Shown: positions 1-7,114 of the stretch, piece after piece
How the letters are laid out: every line of letters starts with the position of its first letter
Position numbering within the stretch: position 1 is the stretch's first letter
Assembly: GCA_903861005.1 (NCBI GenBank)
Contig: CAIOSP010000130.1
Span: 62,001-126,000 of the forward strand
DNA length: 64,000 bases
Source: an uncultured Pseudomonadota bacterium
GTDB lineage: Bacteria > Myxococcota_A > UBA796 > GCA-2862545
Direction of reading: 5' to 3'
Translations under genes and position numbers: made by a program
The notes under the pieces: model-generated
The model's database searches: none
The model's input: the letters and a program-made list of their open reading frames with translations, nothing else
What the model was told of the DNA's origin: nothing

Positions 1-77
1 GCGCCCGTGGGGGCGTCCGGGGCCGGCGCAGAGCCGGCGCAGGCCGCGAGTAGGGTGGTGAGGATCGCGAGTCGCAT
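1..77 (-). CDS. Lipoprotein, N-terminal fragment (runs off the window)
   Basis: Only the first 25 codons are inside the window. They read as a lipoprotein signal peptide: a short basic start (MRL), a hydrophobic core and the lipobox LLAAC with the lipidated Cys at residue 13, followed by an Ala/Pro-rich stretch. A good ribosome binding site (AGGAGGG) sits just upstream of the ATG. The function of the mature protein cannot be told. It is divergent from the Rrf2 regulator across about 216 bp, so it could be a target of that regulator (inference). Confidence 0.65.
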   Translation of the reverse strand, partial: MRLAILTTLLAACAGSAPAPDAPTG

Positions 78-148
78 GGGTTCCCTCCTGGAACAAGACG
101 CCCCGAGGACTTGCATCGAACGTGCCATTCAGGAGACTAGAGGCTCCG

Positions 149-170
149 TTGAAATGAAGTGCCGTTTCAA
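149..170. promoter_or_regulatory. Inverted repeat TTGAAA-N10-TTTCAA, candidate operator
   Basis: A perfect 6-bp dyad separated by 10 bp lies in the divergent spacer between the lipoprotein gene and the Rrf2 regulator, in a locally AT-richer patch. Rrf2 proteins bind dyads and often control themselves, so this is a candidate autoregulatory site. It does not clearly match the published IscR or NsrR consensus. Confidence 0.35.
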
Positions 171-293
171 GGCGGAACAAATGTGCGGCGTTCTGTCGCA
201 GGCAGCGGGGTGCGACGCTTTGCCGCGCCCGACCGAAGCGCTTTCCGACGTGGTACGGGCTTTGCATTGGGCTGCCCGGCCTCGGATGGTTCC

Positions 294-719
294 TTGCTTC
301 AGCTCTCCCAGACTTCTGAGTACGCCCTGAGGGCGCTCGCCCAGCTCGCGATCGTCGCCGATGGAAAGCCCGTACGGGCCTCCGATCTGGCGGCCGCCAC
401 GCACGTCCCACCCGCCTACGTGTCCAAGGTGATGCGCAAGCTCGTGGTCGCGGGCCTGGTCTCAGGTGCCAAGGGCCATCACGGCGGCTTCAGGCTCGCG
501 CGCCCCGCGGATCAAATCCGCTTCATCGACGTGATCCAGGCGGTGGATCCGCTCCCCACGACCGAGCCGTGCGCGTTCGGATGGGGGGCGTGCAATTCGA
601 AGTCACCCTGCCTGCTCCACCCTGCGTTCACCCGGCTCAACGCGCGCGTCAGACAGTGGGCAGAGCAGACCACGCTCGACGTCGTGGTCCACGGCTCACT
701 GGGCGCAGAACGGACCTGA
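294..719 (+). CDS. Rrf2-family transcriptional regulator, probable Fe-S sensor
   Basis: A 141-residue protein with the Rrf2 winged helix: it opens LQLSQTSEYALRALAQLA, then has the recognition region VPPAYVSKVMRKLVVAGLV and the wing GHHGGFRLARP. Three Cys (CAFGWGAC, then NSKSPC) are spaced C-x6-C-x5-C, close to the cluster ligands of IscR/NsrR-type members, so an iron-sulfur or redox/NO sensor is likely. I chose the TTG at 294 because it starts the protein where the family starts and gives the usual length; an ATG at 159 would add 45 residues with no family similarity. It is convergent with the FG-GAP lipoprotein gene and overlaps its 3' end by 24 bp. Confidence 0.82.
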   Translation: MLQLSQTSEYALRALAQLAIVADGKPVRASDLAAATHVPPAYVSKVMRKLVVAGLVSGAKGHHGGFRLARPADQIRFIDVIQAVDPLPTTEPCAFGWGACNSKSPCLLHPAFTRLNARVRQWAEQTTLDVVVHGSLGAERT

Positions 720-2630
720 GATCTCGATCGAGTTGTCGTCCTCGAAGCACTCGGCGACCGTGCCACGGCCGCGGCCGGTGTCGTCGATCGCGACGCGGAT
801 GGCGTCCGCACCCCGCACCATGTCGGCCGGGACCTCAAACACCATCTGCTCGGCGGTGAAGCCGGCGTCGAGCGCGGCGGCGATGGTCTGCGTCTCCACC
901 TTGGTGGTGGTGCTGCCGCGGCGGACGTACAGCGTGACGCCGACGCCTGCGTCGATGGGGATCGTCGACGCGTTCACCGGCTGCACGGCGACGTAGAACT
1001 TGCCGAGCGAGCACTGAATGTCGCAGGTGTCGACCAGGCTGACCCGCAGGTCGATCGGCTCGTCGATCTGGTAGAGCGACGGGTCAGACGCGCTGTGCCA
1101 GGTGTTGTTGGCCGGGTCGGTGAAGGCCTGGACCGGGTTCTGCGGGATGGTCAGGTCGTCGTTGACGTTGGCGCGGGAGTACGCGTGCTGGTTCCACAGC
1201 TTGCGGGCGGGCGCCCAGCGACCGTCCCCGGCGCCGTACACGGTGAAGCCAAAGCCGTAGGTGGTGTGGGTGACCAGGATCTCGGCCGAGCCGTCGCCGT
1301 CCACGTCCGCGATGACCGGGTAGTCCATCATGGTGTCTGAGTTGTGGCGGTCCGACTCGAACTTCACGGTGCCGTCGCGGCCGTCGAACGCGTAGACGTT
1401 GATCTCGTCGTCGTAGATGACCTCGTCCCAGCCGTCGCCGTCAAAGTCGAAGATCGACGCGCCGGTCGCGCCCGACGCGTCCGTGACGGGCATGCTCCAC
1501 AGCTTGGTGCCGTCGTGCTTGAAGGCCACGATCTCGTTGCCGCCCGCCACGATGATCTCGGGGTAGCCGTCGTGGTCCAAATCCCCGATGGCGGCGGGCG
1601 ACACGATGTTCGCGCCGTCGAGTTCGATCGGGCCCCACAGGGCGCGGCCGTTCGCGTCGCGCACGGTGATGCGGTTGAGGTTGGACGAGACGAACTCGCC
1701 CTCTGGATCGTCGTCCAGGTTGGCCACGGCGATCATGCCGTCCTGGGCAGCGTCGTTGAACCACTTGTCGACCAGCACCGGGTTCATCGGGTCGGCGGGG
1801 TCGAAGCCGTAGATCGCATCGCCGACGATCAGCTCCTCAGTGCCGTCCAGGTCGAGGTCCGCCACGGCGGAGAGCGCGCCCTCACTGACGCCGCCGCCCG
1901 GCCCAGGCAACAGGCCCCACGAACCGTGGCCGTGCGTGCCCTTGGCGCGCGTGGTGCCGTCGGCGTTGAAGATCACGCGGCCGGCGATGATCTCGGGGTT
2001 GCCGTCGTGGTCCATGTCGGACACCGAAACGGCCGTGGCGTAGTCGAAGTCGGCCTTGTGGAACTCCTCGGTCTGCCACTTGAGCACGCCGGCGGAGTCC
2101 CAGCAGCCGACGGTGTAGCGGGCCTTGTCGGTGAGGGGGTCGATGGGCGACTGCGGGCCGACGCTGCGGGCCGCGAGGATCTCGGCCTGGCCGTCGCCGT
2201 CAAGGTCGGCGATGGCGGGCTGGCTGCCGTAACCGAGCTTGGCGTCGGGGAACTTCCACATGAGTTGGCCGGTGTCGCCATGGTACACATACAGGTCGCC
2301 GGTGCGCAGGCCGAGGCCGCTTGTCAGGTTGGCGATCACTTCCGGCACGCCGTCGCCGTCGAGGTCGGCCACCGCGGGGATGCCGTTGCTGTTCTTGCCC
2401 TGGCCCGCCTCCCACTCAATCCACGGGTTGAACCCGCCGATGGTGTAGGCCGGGCAAGGATCGATCATGTCCGTCTGGCGGGGCTCGCCCTGGAAGTCGC
2501 ACAGCCCGACGATGGAATCGGTGTCGACCGCGTCGTCGGTGATCCGATCCGGCGTCTTGCCGATGGTGAAGTCCTGGCACGCCGCGAGCGCCAGCGCGGG
2601 CATGAGGGTGACCACACGATTCATGCGCAT
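696..2630 (-). CDS. FG-GAP/VCBS repeat lipoprotein
   Basis: A 644-residue secreted lipoprotein. The start at 2630 is set by a CTGGAG ribosome binding site 6 bp upstream and gives a signal peptide with lipobox LALAAC (Cys18). After a short Asp/Thr-containing tether come at least seven calcium-loop repeats of the DLDGDGVPEVIA type, spread through the middle of the protein, as in FG-GAP beta-propellers. The C-terminal 130 residues form a separate beta-rich domain resembling CARDB-type domains (begins near IDLRVSLVDTC), with paired Cys. Such proteins are usually cell-surface adhesins or recognition proteins. No catalytic motif was seen. The specific ligand is unknown. Confidence 0.82.
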   Translation of the reverse strand: MRMNRVVTLMPALALAACQDFTIGKTPDRITDDAVDTDSIVGLCDFQGEPRQTDMIDPCPAYTIGGFNPWIEWEAGQGKNSNGIPAVADLDGDGVPEVIANLTSGLGLRTGDLYVYHGDTGQLMWKFPDAKLGYGSQPAIADLDGDGQAEILAARSVGPQSPIDPLTDKARYTVGCWDSAGVLKWQTEEFHKADFDYATAVSVSDMDHDGNPEIIAGRVIFNADGTTRAKGTHGHGSWGLLPGPGGGVSEGALSAVADLDLDGTEELIVGDAIYGFDPADPMNPVLVDKWFNDAAQDGMIAVANLDDDPEGEFVSSNLNRITVRDANGRALWGPIELDGANIVSPAAIGDLDHDGYPEIIVAGGNEIVAFKHDGTKLWSMPVTDASGATGASIFDFDGDGWDEVIYDDEINVYAFDGRDGTVKFESDRHNSDTMMDYPVIADVDGDGSAEILVTHTTYGFGFTVYGAGDGRWAPARKLWNQHAYSRANVNDDLTIPQNPVQAFTDPANNTWHSASDPSLYQIDEPIDLRVSLVDTCDIQCSLGKFYVAVQPVNASTIPIDAGVGVTLYVRRGSTTTKVETQTIAAALDAGFTAEQMVFEVPADMVRGADAIRVAIDDTGRGRGTVAECFEDDNSIEISGPFCAQ

Positions 2631-2710
2631 GTCGGGCTCCAGGACACGAGGGCGGCCCAAGATAGCCCGGCGTTCGGGCACCCGCGCGGGGAACGCACGT
2701 CAGGGGCGCG

Positions 2711-3721
2711 CTAAGCTGCGCTCGGTGAGCGGCCTTCGAGCGCGGCGACTTCGCGGTCCATGCGCGTCCACTGGGCGCGCATCCACGCGGCCAGCGCGAC
2801 GGGTTCGCTGGGGATCTCGGCGAACGGGACACGCCACAGCCGCACGCGCACGACCAGGCCGACCAGGTCGCCGCGCAGCATGCCGCTGACGCTGTAGGCG
2901 TGGTCCAGCCCAGTGTGGGCGCAGAACACGACGTCGTGGCCGGGGTTGCGCTGAAGGAGCGCCAGGGTGCCTCCGAGCTTGGGAGGCAGCACACGGGTTA
3001 GCGACCGCGCATACTCCAACGCCTCGCGATCGCCGGAGGACTCTAGGCGGGCGAGGATCGACGCCGCCTTGCTCGCTGAGAAGCGGGTGCCCTCCGGGTA
3101 GAGCAGCACGCCCTCGTTGGCCTCCAACCCGTCGATCATCTGGGCCACCCGCGCGCGCTCGCCGGCGCCGTCGGCGCTGTCTCGATCCACGAACACCGCG
3201 CGAACCTGGGGGCCGACCAGATCAAAGGCCGGGTCCCACAGCAACTCTCGCTTCACGGCGTAGCGGAGGAACGTGGGGTGGGGCAGCTCAAACACGATCG
3301 GGGCGAGGAGCACGTCGGCGATGCCGGCGTGGCGCAGGAAGACCAGGAACGGCGTGCCCGTCGCGCAGCCGTCCCCCTCCACCTCAAGCCTGGCGCCGAA
3401 CAGCCGGAAGCCGATGCGGGCCAGGGCGCGGTTCCACTCGCGCTTGATCACGCGGTGCCAGCCCAGCCAGCGATGACCGCCCGGATCGGGCAGCAGGGCA
3501 CCGGCCAGGCGGGTGAGGAGCGCCGCCACGATGCCGATCCAGTCGGCGAGCGTGTAGACCAGCAGCATCAGCGTGGTGCGCGTCGCGGCCAGCTTACGAC
3601 CGAGCGTCAGGTCCCAGAGCAGCGCGAGCCCGACCCACAGCGGCGCCGCACCCCAAAGGGCGAGGGTGACCGCGCCCAGGGCGGGGAAGGTGATCAGTCG
3701 GCGGCGCCAGGTCGGTGACAT
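2711..3721 (-). CDS. PlsC-like glycerophospholipid acyltransferase
   Basis: A 336-residue membrane protein of the lysophosphatidic acid acyltransferase (PlsC) superfamily, which transfers a fatty acyl chain to a lysophospholipid or similar acceptor at the inner membrane. The H-x4-D catalytic pair is visible as HAGIAD (H131, D136) and the substrate-binding EGTR motif as YPEGTRFS (about residues 209-215). Two or three hydrophobic segments precede the catalytic domain (residues 12-70), longer than in housekeeping PlsC. It resembles the YihG-like branch, and the acceptor could be another lipid. A TAGGAT hexamer 6 bp upstream of the ATG suggests a leaderless or very short 5' leader. Confidence 0.8.
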   Translation of the reverse strand: MSPTWRRRLITFPALGAVTLALWGAAPLWVGLALLWDLTLGRKLAATRTTLMLLVYTLADWIGIVAALLTRLAGALLPDPGGHRWLGWHRVIKREWNRALARIGFRLFGARLEVEGDGCATGTPFLVFLRHAGIADVLLAPIVFELPHPTFLRYAVKRELLWDPAFDLVGPQVRAVFVDRDSADGAGERARVAQMIDGLEANEGVLLYPEGTRFSASKAASILARLESSGDREALEYARSLTRVLPPKLGGTLALLQRNPGHDVVFCAHTGLDHAYSVSGMLRGDLVGLVVRVRLWRVPFAEIPSEPVALAAWMRAQWTRMDREVAALEGRSPSAA

Positions 3722-3727
3722 GGGCGC

Positions 3728-3733
3728 ATCCTA
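3728..3733 (-). promoter_or_regulatory. Candidate -10 element TAGGAT, 6 bp before the plsC-like start
   Basis: On the minus strand the sequence CTAGGATGCGCCC runs directly into the ATG of the acyltransferase gene. A -10 box here would put the transcript start at or next to the start codon. No convincing -35 or Shine-Dalgarno site is visible. Confidence 0.25.
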
Positions 3734-3757
3734 GATCCATACGTGCATCCCGACTTG

Positions 3758-4693
3758 TCAGGGCTTGTGTTCGCCGCTGTCCGACGTTGGCGCGTCCCAC
3801 CGCGCCCGCGCCCAGGCGAGCCCGCCACGGGTGGCGTCCGCCAGCGCCGAGGTCGACTCGACCTTGCCGTTCGCGCCGCCGGGCCAGGTGTCGGTGCCAC
3901 CGGCGATCCGGCAGTCGAGCACGGGCGCCAGCCCCTGCCACGCGCTGCACGTGAGCGCGCCGGCGACGTCTGGCACATCCGGGGCGGCGCCGTCCAGCGC
4001 GACCCAGGTGGCGATCGCGTCCCTCACCGGGCGCGTCCGGCCGCCGGGGAGCCCGCCCTCGAGCACGCCCGCGCTGCCGTCCGGCGGGACGAACTTGTCC
4101 TGATCGCCGTGGTAGTGGAGCACGGGGAGGGGGCGCGTGCGCGTGCAGGTCTCCAGTTGGAGCGCGCCGCCAACGCTGATCAGGGCGTCCGGCACGTCGG
4201 ACTCGCAGGCCCAGCGCTCGGCCATCATGCCGCCGTTGCCGATGCCCGTCGCCAGCACCCGACCGGAGGTGCAGGCCACGTCGTCGATGCGCTTGGCGAG
4301 CGCGTTGAGGAACGCGACATCGTCGATGCTCTGCTCCACTGCCGCCCCGCAGCACTTGCCCGCGTTCCAGGTGCTCGACTTGCCGTCGGGCGCCACCAGG
4401 ATCACGTTCGCCGCCTCATAGGTCTGGGCCCAGTTCGAGTAGTAGGCTTGGCGCTGCGGCTCGCTGCGGAACTCGTGGAGGTTGTAGACCACGTCCTTCT
4501 TGCCCGCGCCGCGCGGCACCCAGGCCAACGCCTGACGGCTGCGGTCCGGCATCTTCACGTCGACGACGATCGGGCCGGAAGCGAACGCGCCCGCGTCGCA
4601 GCGGTTGGCGGGCGCGGCGTCAGGCCAGTGCGCCTGATGTTCGCCGCATGCGACCAGCAGGCCCAACAGCGGCACGAACGGGGATCGGGTCAT
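3758..4693 (-). CDS. LpqC/PHB-depolymerase-fold lipoprotein, probably catalytically dead
   Basis: A 311-residue lipoprotein (lipobox LLVAC, Cys16) with the fold of the polyhydroxybutyrate depolymerase/feruloyl esterase (LpqC) family: the family marker WNAGKCCG is at residues 109-116 and the post-nucleophile segment GGMMAERWACE is intact. The catalytic residues are not. The GxSxG elbow reads GIGNG (Gly152 in place of Ser), the usual GGGHTWPG reads GGTDTWPG (Asp268 in place of His), and the oxyanion LHG region reads NLHEF. The acid region HGDQDKFVPP is kept. A binding protein or pseudoenzyme is more likely than an esterase. Its ATG overlaps the stop of the upstream membrane protein gene by 4 bp, so the two are cotranscribed. 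Confidence 0.78.
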   Translation of the reverse strand: MTRSPFVPLLGLLVACGEHQAHWPDAAPANRCDAGAFASGPIVVDVKMPDRSRQALAWVPRGAGKKDVVYNLHEFRSEPQRQAYYSNWAQTYEAANVILVAPDGKSSTWNAGKCCGAAVEQSIDDVAFLNALAKRIDDVACTSGRVLATGIGNGGMMAERWACESDVPDALISVGGALQLETCTRTRPLPVLHYHGDQDKFVPPDGSAGVLEGGLPGGRTRPVRDAIATWVALDGAAPDVPDVAGALTCSAWQGLAPVLDCRIAGGTDTWPGGANGKVESTSALADATRGGLAWARARWDAPTSDSGEHKP

Positions 4694-6444
4694 GGCTGCG
4701 GCTCCGGCGGGTTGTCCTGCTCGTTCTGGGGGTCCGGATCGTCCTCGGTCCGGTTCGCCCGCACCGCGCCGGACGGCGTGGTGTCGCGGCCCGGAAGCCA
4801 GACGACCGACGGCCGCTGCCGCCAGCCTGTCTTGGCCATGAACACGCCGTTGCCGCCAAAGTTGAAGCGCTTGTCGACGTGGTACGCGTACTTCACGCCG
4901 TGGCCCATGCCCCGCTCGGCGTCGACGATCGCCGCCCAGCGCCCCTTGGCGATCGACTGGTTGATCAGGCGGCCCGACTCCACGAAGGGCCCGTCCTTAT
5001 GGTCGATGTCCCACAGCGAGATCAGGTGGAAGTGCGGGTCATGCCCAGCCTGCACAGGCAGCCACGGCGCGTAGGGCGACAGGATCGGGCCATCGATGGT
5101 CTTGAGGTACGCGACCATCGAGTCGCCCGCGGCCTTGTCGGCGGCGGTGGGGACCAGACGGTCAAGCTCGAAGCTAGACCACGCCTGGATGGGCTGGGCG
5201 AGCGCCAGCAGCGCGGCGAGCGGCGCAGCGCGGCCCGGCAGCGACTCCAGCGCGTCCGCGACGGCAAGCACCGTGGCGCAGGCCAGCACAAAGTGCATGG
5301 GGATGAACACGTTGATGAAGCCGCCGTGGTGCGCGCGCATGATGAACGCGGTCACCATCGACATCGCCACGACGCCGAACCCGTAGATCCACGGCCCGTC
5401 CACCCGCCGTGTCAGCAGCATGGCGGCCAGCGTGAGCGGCACGGCGGTCGCGACCACCCCGACCAGCGCGTAGGCGGTGACGCTCTCGGCCGCGGGGAAG
5501 GGCATGAGGCCAGGGACCTCGGGCATGCCGAGCAGCGCCCAGATCGTGGCCCCGGCGCCCACCATCGGCACGACCACCAGCAGCGGCGCGGGGGCGTTCG
5601 GCACCGCGCGCGGCCCCACGGCCAGAAACCACAGGGAGAGGACCGCGCAGGTGGCGGGCAGCGCGTGACCGAGCTCGCGGACGGACCCGGGCAGCGCACG
5701 GTCCCACATGATCGGGTGCGAGGCGGGCACGCCGACGATGTAGGTCAGGAAGTTCCCGCCCGTGGAGAGCTGCATCGCGCCCACGAACAGCAGCGCGGGC
5801 ACCGCCGCGATCACCGCGAAGCGCAGGGCGCTACGCCAGCCGTGCATGGCCCACAGCCCGAGCGCCAGCGGCACACCAAAGGCCGCGGTGTTGTGCTTCA
5901 CGGTGAACGCCAGGAACAGCAGCACCGCCGCGCCCACCTGCCGCGACGCGCGCTCGTCGGGCGCCATCACCAAGGTCCACGCGAGCAAGCCCATGGCCAG
6001 CGCGTCGGGGCGGACCAGATCGTAGAACGCGCCGGAGCTCTCGTAGGCGCCCAGGAAGATCGCCACGCCGACCAGGCCCAGCGGCGCGCGGCCAGTCCAG
6101 CGGTGCGTGCCCCACAGGATGGCGGCGCAGGCCGAGAGCGTGCCCGCGATGCTGACGCCACGGCCGAGCGTGTAGCCGATCCCGAACACCTTCCCGAACG
6201 CCGCGACCAGCCAGTAGTAGCCGGGCGTGTAGACCATCGGCAGGAAGTCGGGGCCTGGGTCGGGGTAGATCGACTTGCCGTGGAGGGCACGCCACGCGTG
6301 TGCGAGCACGCCGCCCTCCATCCACTCGAGGTCGTAGGGGTAGGTGAGCCGCGCCGCCATCGTCGAGAGCACGTCGAACGAGACGACGAGCGACACGAGC
6401 AGCGGCAACACGAGGAGCCAGTTCCAGCGGGACGGTCGTGACAT
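4690..6444 (-). CDS. Polytopic membrane protein, glycosyltransferase (GT39/ArnT-like) type
   Basis: A 584-residue integral membrane protein with about ten hydrophobic segments. Its N-terminal layout is that of GT-C glycosyltransferases: one TM segment, then a long first periplasmic loop with acidic residues (YPYDLEWMEGG, about residues 36-46) and a later YTPGYYW segment. GT-C enzymes use lipid-linked sugars and carry their catalytic acidic residues in that loop. The C-terminal 130 residues form a soluble domain ending in an Asp/Glu/Pro-rich tail. The sugar donor and acceptor are unknown. It is the first gene of a two-gene unit with the esterase-fold lipoprotein (ATGA overlap), which suggests a joint envelope role. 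Confidence 0.68.
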   Translation of the reverse strand: MSRPSRWNWLLVLPLLVSLVVSFDVLSTMAARLTYPYDLEWMEGGVLAHAWRALHGKSIYPDPGPDFLPMVYTPGYYWLVAAFGKVFGIGYTLGRGVSIAGTLSACAAILWGTHRWTGRAPLGLVGVAIFLGAYESSGAFYDLVRPDALAMGLLAWTLVMAPDERASRQVGAAVLLFLAFTVKHNTAAFGVPLALGLWAMHGWRSALRFAVIAAVPALLFVGAMQLSTGGNFLTYIVGVPASHPIMWDRALPGSVRELGHALPATCAVLSLWFLAVGPRAVPNAPAPLLVVVPMVGAGATIWALLGMPEVPGLMPFPAAESVTAYALVGVVATAVPLTLAAMLLTRRVDGPWIYGFGVVAMSMVTAFIMRAHHGGFINVFIPMHFVLACATVLAVADALESLPGRAAPLAALLALAQPIQAWSSFELDRLVPTAADKAAGDSMVAYLKTIDGPILSPYAPWLPVQAGHDPHFHLISLWDIDHKDGPFVESGRLINQSIAKGRWAAIVDAERGMGHGVKYAYHVDKRFNFGGNGVFMAKTGWRQRPSVVWLPGRDTTPSGAVRANRTEDDPDPQNEQDNPPEPQP

Positions 6445-6509
6445 GGCGCGGCGTCTAACCGGGCGAAGAGGGGGGCGGAGGCGCCAAGAGGTGGATAGGG
6501 CGGCGGCCC

Positions 6510-7064
6510 ATGATCGCCCACGTCGTCTGCGACACCTGCCACCGCTCCGAGACCTGGACTTCGTCCGAGGGCGGCTGGGCCGTGTCTGTGGAGCAGTCCG
6601 GGGGCGCGCGACGCCCGACGGTGCTGCCGCAGCGCGCTCGGGGACTCGCCGCGATCCGCGGCGCTACCGGCGGCCCTCGGGTGGTCGGCGTGTGCGAGGC
6701 CTGCGGGCAGATGCTCGCCACCAAGGACGATGGCCCGCCCGTGGTGGTGGTGCGGATCGACACGCCTGACGGGCCCCTGCAGATCGACGGCGCCGTGATC
6801 ACCGGGCCTGCCGGCCTCACCGGCGCCGAGATGGCGACCGCGTTCCTGGAGCAGCACTTCCCGACGCCCCGCGAGCCCCTCTTGCCGCAGATCGCGCGCG
6901 GCGTGTTCATGATGTGGCTCTTGGGTGTGCTGGCGATCTGGCTGCTGGCCTTCAGCGCCGTGGTCGCGCTGCTGTCCAACTTGGGGTCTCCGGCCCCCGC
7001 CGCGATCACCGGCACTCGCGACTGGGAGCACCACGAAGCGCCCGCGCCTGCGCCTCCTCCCTGA
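6510..7064 (+). CDS. Zinc-ribbon protein with one transmembrane helix
   Basis: A 184-residue hypothetical protein. Two Cys pairs, CDTC near residues 7-10 and CEAC near residues 62-65, could make a zinc ribbon in the N-terminal half. A strong hydrophobic helix (MMWLLGVLAIWLLAFSAVVA) lies around residues 134-155, followed by a short Pro/Ala-rich tail. It is divergent from the GT-C gene across 65 bp and lies 50 bp upstream of a long hypothetical gene on the same strand. I do not recognise a family. Confidence 0.6.
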   Translation: MIAHVVCDTCHRSETWTSSEGGWAVSVEQSGGARRPTVLPQRARGLAAIRGATGGPRVVGVCEACGQMLATKDDGPPVVVVRIDTPDGPLQIDGAVITGPAGLTGAEMATAFLEQHFPTPREPLLPQIARGVFMMWLLGVLAIWLLAFSAVVALLSNLGSPAPAAITGTRDWEHHEAPAPAPPP

Positions 7065-7114
7065 CCTTGTCGGCGGATCCGGCCTGACCGCGTCCCCCGA
7101 TCCGGTTATCCGGG

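Noticed and set aside
159-293. 45-codon N-terminal extension of the Rrf2 regulator from ATG 159
   Set aside because: No family similarity, overlaps the candidate operator, and the TTG at 294 restores the normal family start and length.
1344-2714. A 456-codon frame opposite the FG-GAP lipoprotein gene
   Set aside because: Mirror of the DxDGDG repeats of the real gene; repetitive AVAVEV-type translation and no ribosome binding site.
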